From Candidatus Omnitrophota bacterium (GTDB taxonomy: Bacteria; Omnitrophota; Omnitrophia; Omnitrophales; Aquincolibacteriaceae): 43,572 bases of DNA. Position 1 is the first letter of the stretch; every line of letters begins with the position of its first letter. This document shows, one piece after another, positions 20,859 through 27,940 of this stretch. The stretch is taken from assembly GCA_023247035.1 (NCBI GenBank), contig JAHFHG010000014.1, positions 1 to 43,572 of the forward strand, written 5' to 3'. The notes beneath the pieces are model-generated. The model had not been told where the DNA came from, ran no database searches, and saw only the letters and a list, made by a program, of their open reading frames with translations. The translations under genes were made by a program, and so were the position numbers.

Positions 20859-21272
20859 TTAGGGGGCCTCGGGATAAGCGCGCCGGCCTTCTGCGGAACG
20901 CCCGTGAGCGCGGCCCGCGGATCTTTTCGCTTCACGAATCTGCGCTGCAACCCTCGAAGCCTCTCTTAAAATTTCCTGGTTCAACCGGTCCGCTTCGGCC
21001 CGGTTCAAAGTTTTGTCCAATCCGTTGATATATAAGGCCAGCTCAAGCTGCGCAAAATAACGCTCCAGTTCTGCGGGATTGGAATCGGAGAGATTTCCCG
21101 GGCGTTTGCTGATGACGCTTTTAATATAAGAAGAGCCGTTCATTTCCGCCAAGGGTGCGGAAGCGCGGAAAAAAAGTGAGCTTAAAATGGCGAATCCGAT
21201 CCGGACGAGCGATTTTGCATACCTCTTCACTTTGAAGGTTTGCTCTTTAGCGAACCCTTCCGGCTGCTTCAT
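20859..21272 (-). CDS. Small hypothetical protein upstream of the histidine kinase
   Basis: 137 aa, not recognised. Residues about 20-42 are hydrophobic (LVRIGFAILSSLFFRASAPLA) and may be a signal peptide or anchor; the rest is a charged helical region (LERYFAQLELALYINGLDK, LNQEILREASRVAAQIREA) ending in a basic tail. The ATG at 21272 is preceded by GGAAAGGA at usable spacing. Co-directional with, and 20 nt before, the kinase gene, so perhaps an accessory or sensing partner of it; this is inference from position. Confidence 0.55.
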   Translation of the reverse strand: MKQPEGFAKEQTFKVKRYAKSLVRIGFAILSSLFFRASAPLAEMNGSSYIKSVISKRPGNLSDSNPAELERYFAQLELALYINGLDKTLNRAEADRLNQEILREASRVAAQIREAKRSAGRAHGRSAEGRRAYPEAP

Positions 21273-21365
21273 GCTGCGGATCCTTTCCCATTTTTTGCGG
21301 ATTTCTAATAATAATAAAGCTTAGTCGGCGGGATAAAGGAATTCAATTGCAAGTTTTGAAATTTG

Positions 21366-21482
21366 AGGCCCCAAAAGCGCGAAATCAGGACTCTTTTTTG
21401 AGATCCAAAAAAAGTCTGAACTCACGATAAATTAAGGACTAAAACCAAATGCCCGGCGACGGAGGGAAGCCTTTTGGGGCCT
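21366..21482. other. Nested inverted repeats in the 334-bp gap upstream of the kinase operon
   Basis: The gap 21273-21606 has no gene. It contains a perfect 12-bp inverted repeat, AGGCCCCAAAAG (21366-21377) with CTTTTGGGGCCT (21471-21482). Between these arms lies a smaller hairpin in which GGACTCTTTTTT nearly pairs with AAAAAAAGTCT. Together they would fold a roughly 117-nt structure. On the minus strand this lies about 95 nt before the start of the 137-aa gene, so it could be a leader RNA, a riboregulator, a terminator of the region to the right, or a small inverted-repeat element. I could not match it to a known riboswitch class. Confidence 0.45.
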
Positions 21483-21606
21483 TCTTTAAGGCCGGCTCAA
21501 GCGGAGGCTTCGGCAACAGTTCTGCCAACTGCTTTTAATTGTGCGATCATCTCCATTTTTTCGCCTTTAAGAATCGCCTAGCTGAGATTCACTATGAATA
21601 TGCCTA

Positions 21607-22046
21607 TATAGTATCTGCCCTCATTAAGGAGATTTTTTTCATGTTGATGTATTTTTGTGGATAGGGGCGAAGCGGTTTCGAGGAAGAATGGCCATACCCT
21701 TGGACACGAAACTCTGGAAGCGATGCGAAGGACGGCTGTTCGGATGCAACAGCAAGGGCATGGTGTCGAGGATATCGCCTCGTGGATGCGGCTGCATCGT
21801 TCTTCGGTTTTTCGTTGGGTCGAGACGTACGGTCGCAAAGGGATCGAAGCCTTGATATCCAGGAAAGCGTCCGGAGCGCCGGGAGTGGGAGCAAGACCCT
21901 CAAAAAATTCGTCAAGGGCAAAAAGGGATGCCGCCCCAAATTCAACGCTCAAAAGCGCTCAGAGCCTTACGCGCTCCGCAAAAAAAACCTGAAAAAATAA
22001 AATCTTTCTTCGAAATAGAGTCCCCTTAATGAGGTCGGGCGCTATA
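21607..22046 (+). mobile_element. Decayed IS630-like element, 440 bp, with terminal inverted repeats
   Basis: The two ends are imperfect inverted repeats of 26 bp (20 of 26 identical): 21607-21632 and the complement of 22021-22046, sharing the block CCTCATTAAGG. Both ends begin with TATAG, consistent with TA target duplication, as in the IS630/mariner group. Inside is only the N-terminal helix-turn-helix part of a transposase; the catalytic DDE domain is absent. The element is therefore a deletion derivative or MITE-like relic, possibly mobilisable in trans. Its right end lies 61 nt before the deoxyhypusine-synthase-like gene. Confidence 0.7.
21657..21992 (+). pseudogene. Truncated IS630-type transposase, N-terminal HTH only
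   Basis: An open frame of 111 codons (GTG start) with text ETLEAMRRTAVRMQQQGHGV, EDIASWMRLHRSSVFRWVE and YGRKGIEALISRK. This is the helix-turn-helix DNA-binding start of IS630-family transposases (which usually run to 330-350 aa). After about residue 72 the sequence turns into low-complexity Lys/Ser/Ala text without the DDE domain, and another frame (GCRPKFNAQKR) looks more transposase-like, so both deletion and frameshift are likely. It lies inside the inverted repeats of the element. Confidence 0.7.
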
Positions 22047-22106
22047 CAAAACTTTTTTAAAAATTTTCTTGGCCTAAATCGCAAAGGCGATTATCATAAC
22101 CGCTCG

Positions 22107-23261
22107 ATGAGAAAAAAAATTCAAGGACGCAATCCGGCGGCGGACGATAAAAACCGCCGCAAGAGCGGCGAATACGGCGACGGTTTCCGCCACGGCTTCA
22201 AACCGCTTGAATCGCTCGACTTATCCCAAATCCATTCGATTGACGATCTCGTGCGCGGGATGTCGAAGACCTCTTTCGGCGGCCGCTCGGTCGGCGAGGC
22301 GGCGGATATCCTGGAAGCGATGGCCCTCGATCCCGAATGTTTCGTGATCCTCACTTTATCCGGCGCAATGACGGTCGCCAAACTGGGGCTCGTCGTCTGC
22401 GATATGATTGAGCGCGGAATGGTCCATGCCGTCATCAGTACGGGCGCGCTGATGGCGCACGGATTCGTCGAGGCTGCGGGCATGAAGCATTTCAAATATG
22501 AAGAAGGCATGGACGATCAGGCGCTCTACAAAGCCGGATACGACCGCATTTACGATACCCTCGAGCTGGAAAAAAATCTGGATGACGCGGAAGTGATTGT
22601 GACGCGCGTGCTGGACCGTATTGAGCGGAACACTGTCCTTTCAAGCCGCCTGGTGAATGAAAAACTCGGCGAATACCTTTCGAAAAACGTGAAAGGCCGC
22701 GGCGTGCTGCGAAGCGCTTATGAAAAAAAAGCACCGGTCTACGTGCCCGCCTTTACGGATTCGGAATTGGGGCTGGACGTTGGAGTTTACAACCGGCACG
22801 CCGTTTCGCAGAATGAAAAACCTTTTGCTTATAATCCCTTTCTCGATCTCGAACATTACACGGAAACCGTAAAGGCCCAGAAGAAATTAGGGATCTTCAC
22901 CATTGGCGGCGGGGTCCCGCGAAACTGGGCGCAGCAAGTCGGCCCTTACCTGGATATCATTGACCAGCGCCTCGGATTTGGCGGCGCCTTTAAACGTTTT
23001 CACTACGCGGTCAGGATCTGCCCCGAGCCCGTGCACTGGGGAGGCCTGTCCGGCTGCACTTACTCCGAAGGCGTTTCCTGGGGCAAGTTTGTTCCGAAAG
23101 AAGAAGGCGGAAGATGGTCTGAAGTGATGGCCGACGCCACCATTGCCTGGCCTTTAATCGTCAAAGCCGTCCTTGAACGGCTGGAAAATAAAAAGATCAA
23201 CAAGAAAATCCTTGAAGCGCCTTCCTCTCGCCCGACCCGGCGCAAAGCCGCTCTCACCTAA
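22107..23261 (+). CDS. Deoxyhypusine synthase-like protein
   Basis: 384 aa from ATG 22107. Belongs to the deoxyhypusine synthase family (PF01916), NAD-dependent enzymes that move the aminobutyl group of spermidine. Visible: the opening DLSQIHSIDDLVRGMSKTSF, NAD-site text ILTLSGAMTVAKLGLVVCDM, TIGGGVPRNW, and the active-site region SEGVSWGKF, whose Lys (about residue 327) corresponds to the catalytic lysine of the eukaryotic enzyme. Bacteria lack eIF5A, and characterised bacterial relatives make homospermidine or related polyamines, so polyamine synthesis is the likelier role. No polyamine genes lie nearby. The start is uncertain: no clear ribosome binding site, and an earlier ATG (22029) lies inside the IS remnant, which may have replaced the native upstream region. 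Confidence 0.88.
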   Translation: MRKKIQGRNPAADDKNRRKSGEYGDGFRHGFKPLESLDLSQIHSIDDLVRGMSKTSFGGRSVGEAADILEAMALDPECFVILTLSGAMTVAKLGLVVCDMIERGMVHAVISTGALMAHGFVEAAGMKHFKYEEGMDDQALYKAGYDRIYDTLELEKNLDDAEVIVTRVLDRIERNTVLSSRLVNEKLGEYLSKNVKGRGVLRSAYEKKAPVYVPAFTDSELGLDVGVYNRHAVSQNEKPFAYNPFLDLEHYTETVKAQKKLGIFTIGGGVPRNWAQQVGPYLDIIDQRLGFGGAFKRFHYAVRICPEPVHWGGLSGCTYSEGVSWGKFVPKEEGGRWSEVMADATIAWPLIVKAVLERLENKKINKKILEAPSSRPTRRKAALT

Positions 23262-23345
23262 ATTTTCTCTTTAAAATCTGCGCGGAATATCAGCCGCAAG
23301 GCGTAGGATCTCGGTTCAATCCGAAGTAGGACAAAATCAAATTTT

Positions 23346-23624
23346 TTAGCGGGACAGCATCAAATCGTGGCCGATGATGAGGGTAAAAATAAGGCTGAAG
23401 GCAAGAGGGGCCAGCGCGACGAGGGTAAGGAGAATCTTTTCGAATTTCAAATGCATATAAAACATCGCCACCAAAGAGGCCTTTACGATGGCAAGCCCGA
23501 CCAGCATCAGCGCGATAGGAAGCCTGGCCAGCGGCAGATTGGCGGTTGCGAGTTCGAGGATCGTGAGGACAAAAAGGCCTAAGAAAATTGCGCCGTAACG
23601 GCGGGAATGGCTTTCTTCGCTCAT
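23346..23624 (-). CDS. ctaF: Cytochrome c oxidase subunit IV (CtaF/CyoD-like)
   Basis: 92 aa from ATG 23624, whose ATGA overlaps the stop of the subunit III gene. Three hydrophobic segments (YGAIFLGLFVLTILELATAN; LPIALMLVGLAIVKASLVAM; ILLTLVALAPLAFSLIFTLI) and the signature AxxKASLVAMFYMHLK identify the COX4_pro family, an assembly or stability subunit of bacterial haem-copper oxidases. It is the last gene of the pair and ends 85 bp from the convergent deoxyhypusine-synthase-like gene. Confidence 0.88.
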   Translation of the reverse strand: MSEESHSRRYGAIFLGLFVLTILELATANLPLARLPIALMLVGLAIVKASLVAMFYMHLKFEKILLTLVALAPLAFSLIFTLIIGHDLMLSR

Positions 23625-24211
23625 ATCAGATACACAATCGTAAAAAGGATGATCCAAACCAAATCCACAAAGTGCCAGTAAAGGCCCGCAATTTCAATGC
23701 CCTTGTGTTCCTCTTTCGTGTAAGCCCCGCGCATCGACCGCAAAAAAACAAAAATGAGGCAGATCACGCCGACTAAGACGTGCATTCCGTGGAAACCCGT
23801 GAGCGTGAAAAAACAGGCGCCGAAAATGCTCGAGGAAGGCGTGAAGTGTTTTTCATGAATGAGTTCGTGATATTCGTGGGCCTGAATGCTTAAAAAAAGC
23901 GCGCCGAGAAGCACGGTGAGAAAAAGCCCTACCTGCATTCCTTCCCGGTCTCCCTGCTGGGCAGAGGCAAGCCCTTTGACGAGAGTAGCGCTGGAGCAGA
24001 TTAAAATAAACGTGTTCAAAGCCGTGAGAGGAATATTGAGAACGGCGCTCGGGACCGGCCACTCGGGCGTCACCTGCCGGATCACAATATAGGCCCCGAT
24101 AAGCCCCGTAAAAAACATCACTTCCGAGGCAAGGAAAATCCACATCCCGAATTTCCGGTTCTCGATGCCCAGGTTTTCGTAAGAAGAGGAAGAAGCAGCG
24201 GCGTGGTTCAT
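23621..24211 (-). CDS. ctaE: Cytochrome c oxidase subunit III
   Basis: 196 aa from ATG 24211. Inner-membrane, about five helices; family text RKFGMWIFLASEVMFFTGLI, SIQAHEYHEL, FFTLTGFHGMHVLVGV and GLYWHFVDLVWIILF is diagnostic. Subunit III supports proton uptake and stability of aa3/caa3-type oxidases. The catalytic subunits I and II (ctaD, ctaC) and the assembly factors are not in this window, so this III-IV pair is separated from them. The gene upstream on the same strand is the fused bufferin maturase, 116 nt away. Confidence 0.93.
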   Translation of the reverse strand: MNHAAASSSSYENLGIENRKFGMWIFLASEVMFFTGLIGAYIVIRQVTPEWPVPSAVLNIPLTALNTFILICSSATLVKGLASAQQGDREGMQVGLFLTVLLGALFLSIQAHEYHELIHEKHFTPSSSIFGACFFTLTGFHGMHVLVGVICLIFVFLRSMRGAYTKEEHKGIEIAGLYWHFVDLVWIILFTIVYLI

Positions 24212-24327
24212 ATCAATTTTGTATCTTACCGGTCCTTTTTTAAAAGTCAAATTCGTCTTCAAAGCATGAAGGATAAATTTGATCCGCCAAAGTAATTGAG
24301 TGGCGGATCATCGCCGAAGCTTATTCT

Positions 24328-26079
24328 TTACGAGGCGAGAGAGACGTTGGGACTGCGCTTGATCTCACAACTGACGAGGAGTCCGTCCGCCGCCCAGCGC
24401 GAAAACCAGGCGGCAACCGGCAATTCCTCCTCGCCGGATACATCCGCCAAATCCTCGCACACCTCGCCCAAGGTCCGGCCCTGGAGAAGCCCTTCGAGCA
24501 GCTTGTGCTGGGCGGGATTTAAAAGCTCGCACCGGACCTGCGCATCCCGCCTTCCGATCAGAAGATGCTGAGGCGTTTTCTGAAAAACCCATTGGCCTTC
24601 ATGGCTTCCGGGATCCTGTTTCTTTTTCCAAATATCCAGAACAGGCCAGGGAGAGAAAAAAATCGCGGACGAAGGCTGGAAGACCACTTTGGCGTATTCC
24701 CAGTCTTCAAGAGGGATATCCGCTAATTGGGCAGGAACGAAAGGCGGCTTGTCAAAAGCGTGAAAGGCCTCGGCCATCCTCCATTCCAGTTCTGCCAAAT
24801 CCGCCAGAAAAGGGACATCGTCCAGGCCGGGAGCGGTCCGAATGAATTCCGGAAAATGGATCCCGATCCGGCTCAGATTATAATGATGGGAAGGATAAGC
24901 GGCGGCGTAAGCCTCGCCTAACGCGTTAAAACGCTCCGGCCCCAAAATAAATTGCGTGGCCTCGTACACATCGGCCAGGCCTTCCTGAACGCGCGCGACA
25001 TAGCCCCCTGCGTAAACCGACATCCGCTCACGGCCGGCGACTCCCCCTTGCGGATTCAGCAGATCACTTTCTTCGCGAGCTTCGCGAGGGCCGGCCTTGG
25101 AATCGGATAAGGGCCTTACGTAAGCCTTCATTCGATTGAGGATTTCGACCAAGGATTGAGGAGAAGCGTCACGCGGCGGATTCAAACTTTCCCGCGCGCT
25201 CGATGCCGCAACCTCGGGCGGATTCCAATTTTCGAACCGGCTGTAAAAAAATTTCGCGCGCGTGCACTCCTCTTCCAGTTTAGAAAATTCCGGAATGTTT
25301 TCATCCCACTCGACCAGCGTGGGAATCTGCCCCCATTTTTTCAAGGCCTCGCGGTAAAGCTCCCAGACAGGATCAATGACAGGCGCGCTGTGCGTATCGA
25401 AAAGAAAAGATCCCATATCCGTGTGCCCCGCCAGATGAAACTGTCCGACCTTTCCGGCGGGAATGTCCGCCAGATAAACAAGGGGATCAAACCGGTGGTT
25501 GGCCGCATTGACGAAAATATTATTGAGGTCCAGGAGGATGCTGCAGCCGGATCTTTTGGCGATCTCGGAAAGGAATTCCCATTCGGGCATTGCAGAATGC
25601 GCATAAGTCACGTAGGTCGATACATTCTCAATCAAAATTTGCCGGCCCAGAAACTCCTGGACTTGCTGAACGCGCGAAACGACGTGCGCAATCGCTTCTT
25701 CGGTAAAAGGAAGGGGAAGCAAATCGTGGAGATTTTCACCTCCGATGCCGGACCAGCAAAGGTGGTCGGAGACAATCACAGGATCGATCCGGTCGGCCAG
25801 GGCTTTTAAGCGTTTAAGGTAAATTAAATTGAGGGGATCTGTGGATCCTACGGAGAGAGAAACGCCGTGAAGCGCTACGGGGTAGCGGCTGCGGACTTTT
25901 TCCAAAATCTGAATCGGGCGGCCGCCGGTATCCATATAATTCTCACTGATGGCCTCAAACCAGTCCACTTTCGGCCATTGCTCAAGAATATAGGAATAGT
26001 GCTTGGTCCGAAGTCCGACCCCGCAACCCAATTTCGGCTGCCTGGCTTTGCCCGCTGCCGCTGCCCCGTTGACGCTCAT
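24328..26079 (-). CDS. Bufferin maturase fused to its partner (DUF692/MNIO plus DUF2063)
   Basis: 583 aa, two families in one chain. Residues about 15-290 are a DUF692 multinuclear iron oxidase (MNIO; relatives include MbnB and BufB) with probable iron ligands H71 (LHGVSLSVGS), D105/H106 (VSDHLCWSG), E151 (LIENVSTY), D184 (LLDLNNIFVNA), H215/H219 (QFHLAGH), D228/H230 and E257 (VEWDENIPEF). Residues about 350-583 are DUF2063, the BufC-type partner that binds the peptide (MSVYAGGYVARVQEGLADVY, then HHYNLSRIGIHFPEF). The joint (about 290-350) is Ala/Ser/Glu-rich. These are normally two adjacent genes. It starts 17 nt after the precursor gene 26097-26369. Expected role: oxidative conversion of precursor cysteines into metal-binding heterocycles in the cytoplasm before export. 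Confidence 0.88.
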   Translation of the reverse strand: MSVNGAAAAGKARQPKLGCGVGLRTKHYSYILEQWPKVDWFEAISENYMDTGGRPIQILEKVRSRYPVALHGVSLSVGSTDPLNLIYLKRLKALADRIDPVIVSDHLCWSGIGGENLHDLLPLPFTEEAIAHVVSRVQQVQEFLGRQILIENVSTYVTYAHSAMPEWEFLSEIAKRSGCSILLDLNNIFVNAANHRFDPLVYLADIPAGKVGQFHLAGHTDMGSFLFDTHSAPVIDPVWELYREALKKWGQIPTLVEWDENIPEFSKLEEECTRAKFFYSRFENWNPPEVAASSARESLNPPRDASPQSLVEILNRMKAYVRPLSDSKAGPREAREESDLLNPQGGVAGRERMSVYAGGYVARVQEGLADVYEATQFILGPERFNALGEAYAAAYPSHHYNLSRIGIHFPEFIRTAPGLDDVPFLADLAELEWRMAEAFHAFDKPPFVPAQLADIPLEDWEYAKVVFQPSSAIFFSPWPVLDIWKKKQDPGSHEGQWVFQKTPQHLLIGRRDAQVRCELLNPAQHKLLEGLLQGRTLGEVCEDLADVSGEEELPVAAWFSRWAADGLLVSCEIKRSPNVSLAS

Positions 26080-26096
26080 TATATTACCTGAATAAA

Positions 26097-26369
26097 TCAG
26101 ACGGCAGGAGCAGGAACAACCTTACCGCCTGCGGCCTCGCACTCTTTCGCTGAGGCAGACTTCATCCAGCCCTCTCCTTTGCAGGCATTCTTTCCTGCGC
26201 AGGCATTGCCTTTTCCGCCGCATTCACCTTTTCCTTTGCAGGCATTGATGCCGCTGCAGTTCACATCGGCATAAACAGTATTCGCTCCCGTCAACGCGCC
26301 GGTCAAGGCAAGCAATCCTGCAACCGAGGCAGCCAGCAGCATTTTCTTTTTTGTATTCTTTCTTTCCAT
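26097..26369 (-). CDS. Bufferin-type precursor peptide (BufA2-like), cysteine-rich
   Basis: 90 aa with a signal peptide (core MLLAASVAGLLALTGALTGA, likely cut near VYA-DV at residue 34) and six cysteines in the short mature part (C38, C44, C50, C57, C63, C77) on a repeated (N/E)AC-K/G-GxG pattern: GINACKGKGEC, GNACAGKNACKGEGW, then KECEAAGGK. This closely follows the periplasmic bufferin pattern (BufA2: VNACKG...NACKGQG...C-AKGGK), peptides modified by an MNIO enzyme and thought to bind copper. Strong ribosome binding site (AAAGGAG). The fused MNIO-DUF2063 gene follows after 17 nt. Which cysteines are modified cannot be told from sequence. Confidence 0.88.
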   Translation of the reverse strand: MERKNTKKKMLLAASVAGLLALTGALTGANTVYADVNCSGINACKGKGECGGKGNACAGKNACKGEGWMKSASAKECEAAGGKVVPAPAV

Positions 26370-26418
26370 TCGATTCTCCTTTTTTTTGTTTTATTGACTA
26401 CTTCACACCTCGCGAAAC

Positions 26419-26448
26419 GGCCTCCGCTTTAAAACTTCAGAAGAGGCC
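26419..26448 (-). terminator. Possible hairpin between yceI and the bufferin precursor gene
   Basis: Six-bp stem GGCCTC / GAGGCC with an 18-nt loop in the 101-bp gap after yceI, followed on the minus strand by GTTTCG. It could attenuate read-through into the precursor gene. Weak on its own. Confidence 0.3.
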
Positions 26449-26470
26449 TTCCGCGTTCCACCACTTTATA

Positions 26471-27055
26471 TCATTCCTTAAGCATCCCCTCGATCTCCAG
26501 ATTTATTTCAACCTCATCGCCGACCAGCGCTCCGCCGGTTTCCAAGGCTTGGTTCCAGGTCAAGCCGAAATCCTTCCGGTTAATCTTCGTCGCCGCGCTA
26601 AATCCGGCCTGGACATTTCCCCAAGGATCCTTGCCGGCGCCGTGGATCTGCAAATCGAATACCACAGGCTTTTCCACGCCGTGAATGGAAAGAAGGCCGT
26701 GAAGTTTGCCTCCCTCCTCGGTAGGGTTTTCTATCTTAGTGCTTTTAAAAGTCAAAGTGGAAAATTTTTCAGCGTCAAAAAAATCGGCCGAGCGGAGATG
26801 TTTGTCGCGCTCTTTGGCATTCGTATTGATGCTTGCCGTCTGGACCGTTGCCGTCACCTTCCACCGCTCCGGCTTTCCGGGTTCATATTCGATCGCGGCT
26901 TCAAATTCCCCGAAATTTCCCCGAACGTAGGAAAAAAGATGCCGGATTTTAAATCCGACACTCGAGTGATCTTTGTCGACGGTATAAGCCGCTCCGTAAG
27001 CGAAACTGTTGGAAAATAAAATTCCCAGCATGAGAATAAAAACCAGCTTTTTCAC
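26471..27055 (-). CDS. YceI family periplasmic protein
   Basis: 194 aa. Signal peptide 1-22 (MKKLVFILMLGILFSNSFAYG), then the YceI lipocalin-like fold: AAYTVDKDHSSVGFKIRHLF, NTNAKERDKHLRSADFFDAE, KFSTLTFKSTKI, and the end DEVEINLEIEGM. YceI proteins bind long isoprenoid chains such as polyprenols or quinones in the periplasm. The GTG start has a perfect GAGGAGG site. It precedes the bufferin precursor gene by 101 bp on the same strand, so they may be co-transcribed. YceI-like genes near respiratory genes are common, but no functional link is shown here. Confidence 0.92.
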   Translation of the reverse strand: MKKLVFILMLGILFSNSFAYGAAYTVDKDHSSVGFKIRHLFSYVRGNFGEFEAAIEYEPGKPERWKVTATVQTASINTNAKERDKHLRSADFFDAEKFSTLTFKSTKIENPTEEGGKLHGLLSIHGVEKPVVFDLQIHGAGKDPWGNVQAGFSAATKINRKDFGLTWNQALETGGALVGDEVEINLEIEGMLKE

Positions 27056-27263
27056 AAGAAACCTCCTCAGATTTTGTCCGTAAGCCTTTGAATAGAACCG
27101 GGGGGATTGATTACCCTATTTTTTTGTGGCCGGCAATAAATACAAAACTGTGCTTATTATTAATGAAAATCCGTATTTTTCAAGTTCAAAATAATTTTCC
27201 AGAGGATTCCTGAATTTTTCATTGTCAGTCAAAGAAGGCGGGGCGCGGGACAACTTTTGTATT

Positions 27264-27824
27264 TCAGGGGGAATCCATTTCTAAATCTTTAGCGTCAAAG
27301 TCTTCGCGCGCCAGGGTATCGTGAATTTCTTCAAGGAATCTTTCGCGGAATTCGTTTGCGAATAGAATCCCGATCTGAGTTTTTAGAAGTCTCAAAGAGG
27401 CTAAATCCAAGGGGTGCTCTTTAGCCAGCATTTGGAGCTTCTCCTCTTCCCTAAAAACTTTAAACGCCGGGGATCCTGCGTCCATCATCTCGGGCTGCTT
27501 CGATTTGCCCAGTTGCCGGGCCCGCAATGATTCGTGCAGGAGCTTCCATTCCTGATCCAATTCGTTCTGGTTGAGGGCCGCCTTTTTTACAAATTCCATA
27601 TAGCGGATTTTATCGTTTGTTTTTTCCGCCTCATCCATCCCTTTTGATAAATCCTTGGCCTTGAGCCCCAGCTCGTTAATTTTCTGGTCGTGCATTTCAA
27701 TGACGGGATCGCGCCAGCCGCTTGTTTGATGGGTCCGCCACGACCGGTAAACAAGGCCTGCGGCCAGCAGGACAAAAATAATGACCCCCATCCAGCGCTT
27801 TTTATTCCCTGTCTTTTTTTTCAC
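27264..27824 (-). CDS. Hypothetical single-pass membrane protein
   Basis: 186 aa from GTG 27824. A basic N-terminus (KKKTGNKKRW) and one hydrophobic segment (MGVIIFVLLAAGLVYRSW, about residues 12-29), then a long charged, probably coiled-coil helical region (INELGLKAKDLSKGMDEAEK; LDQEWKLLHESLRARQLG) and an acidic C-terminus. It should sit in the inner membrane with the bulk outside the cytoplasm. I do not recognise it. It is transcribed after htpX with a 116-bp gap. Confidence 0.6.
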   Translation of the reverse strand: MKKKTGNKKRWMGVIIFVLLAAGLVYRSWRTHQTSGWRDPVIEMHDQKINELGLKAKDLSKGMDEAEKTNDKIRYMEFVKKAALNQNELDQEWKLLHESLRARQLGKSKQPEMMDAGSPAFKVFREEEKLQMLAKEHPLDLASLRLLKTQIGILFANEFRERFLEEIHDTLAREDFDAKDLEMDSP

Positions 27825-27940
27825 TTTTGCGGATCTTTCTTTAGACTCGTCATAAGATTGAACGCCCGGAAAAACCTATTCTTTTTTCGGCAAGAGGCGA
27901 GAAAATATCTAGAAAAAAATGGGGGCGTGTCATGTCAACC

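Noticed and set aside
21366-21482. Cyclic-di-GMP or other known riboswitch
   Set aside because: Some short purine-rich blocks looked tempting, but the conserved core of GEMM or other classes could not be aligned on either strand; kept only as an unexplained structure.
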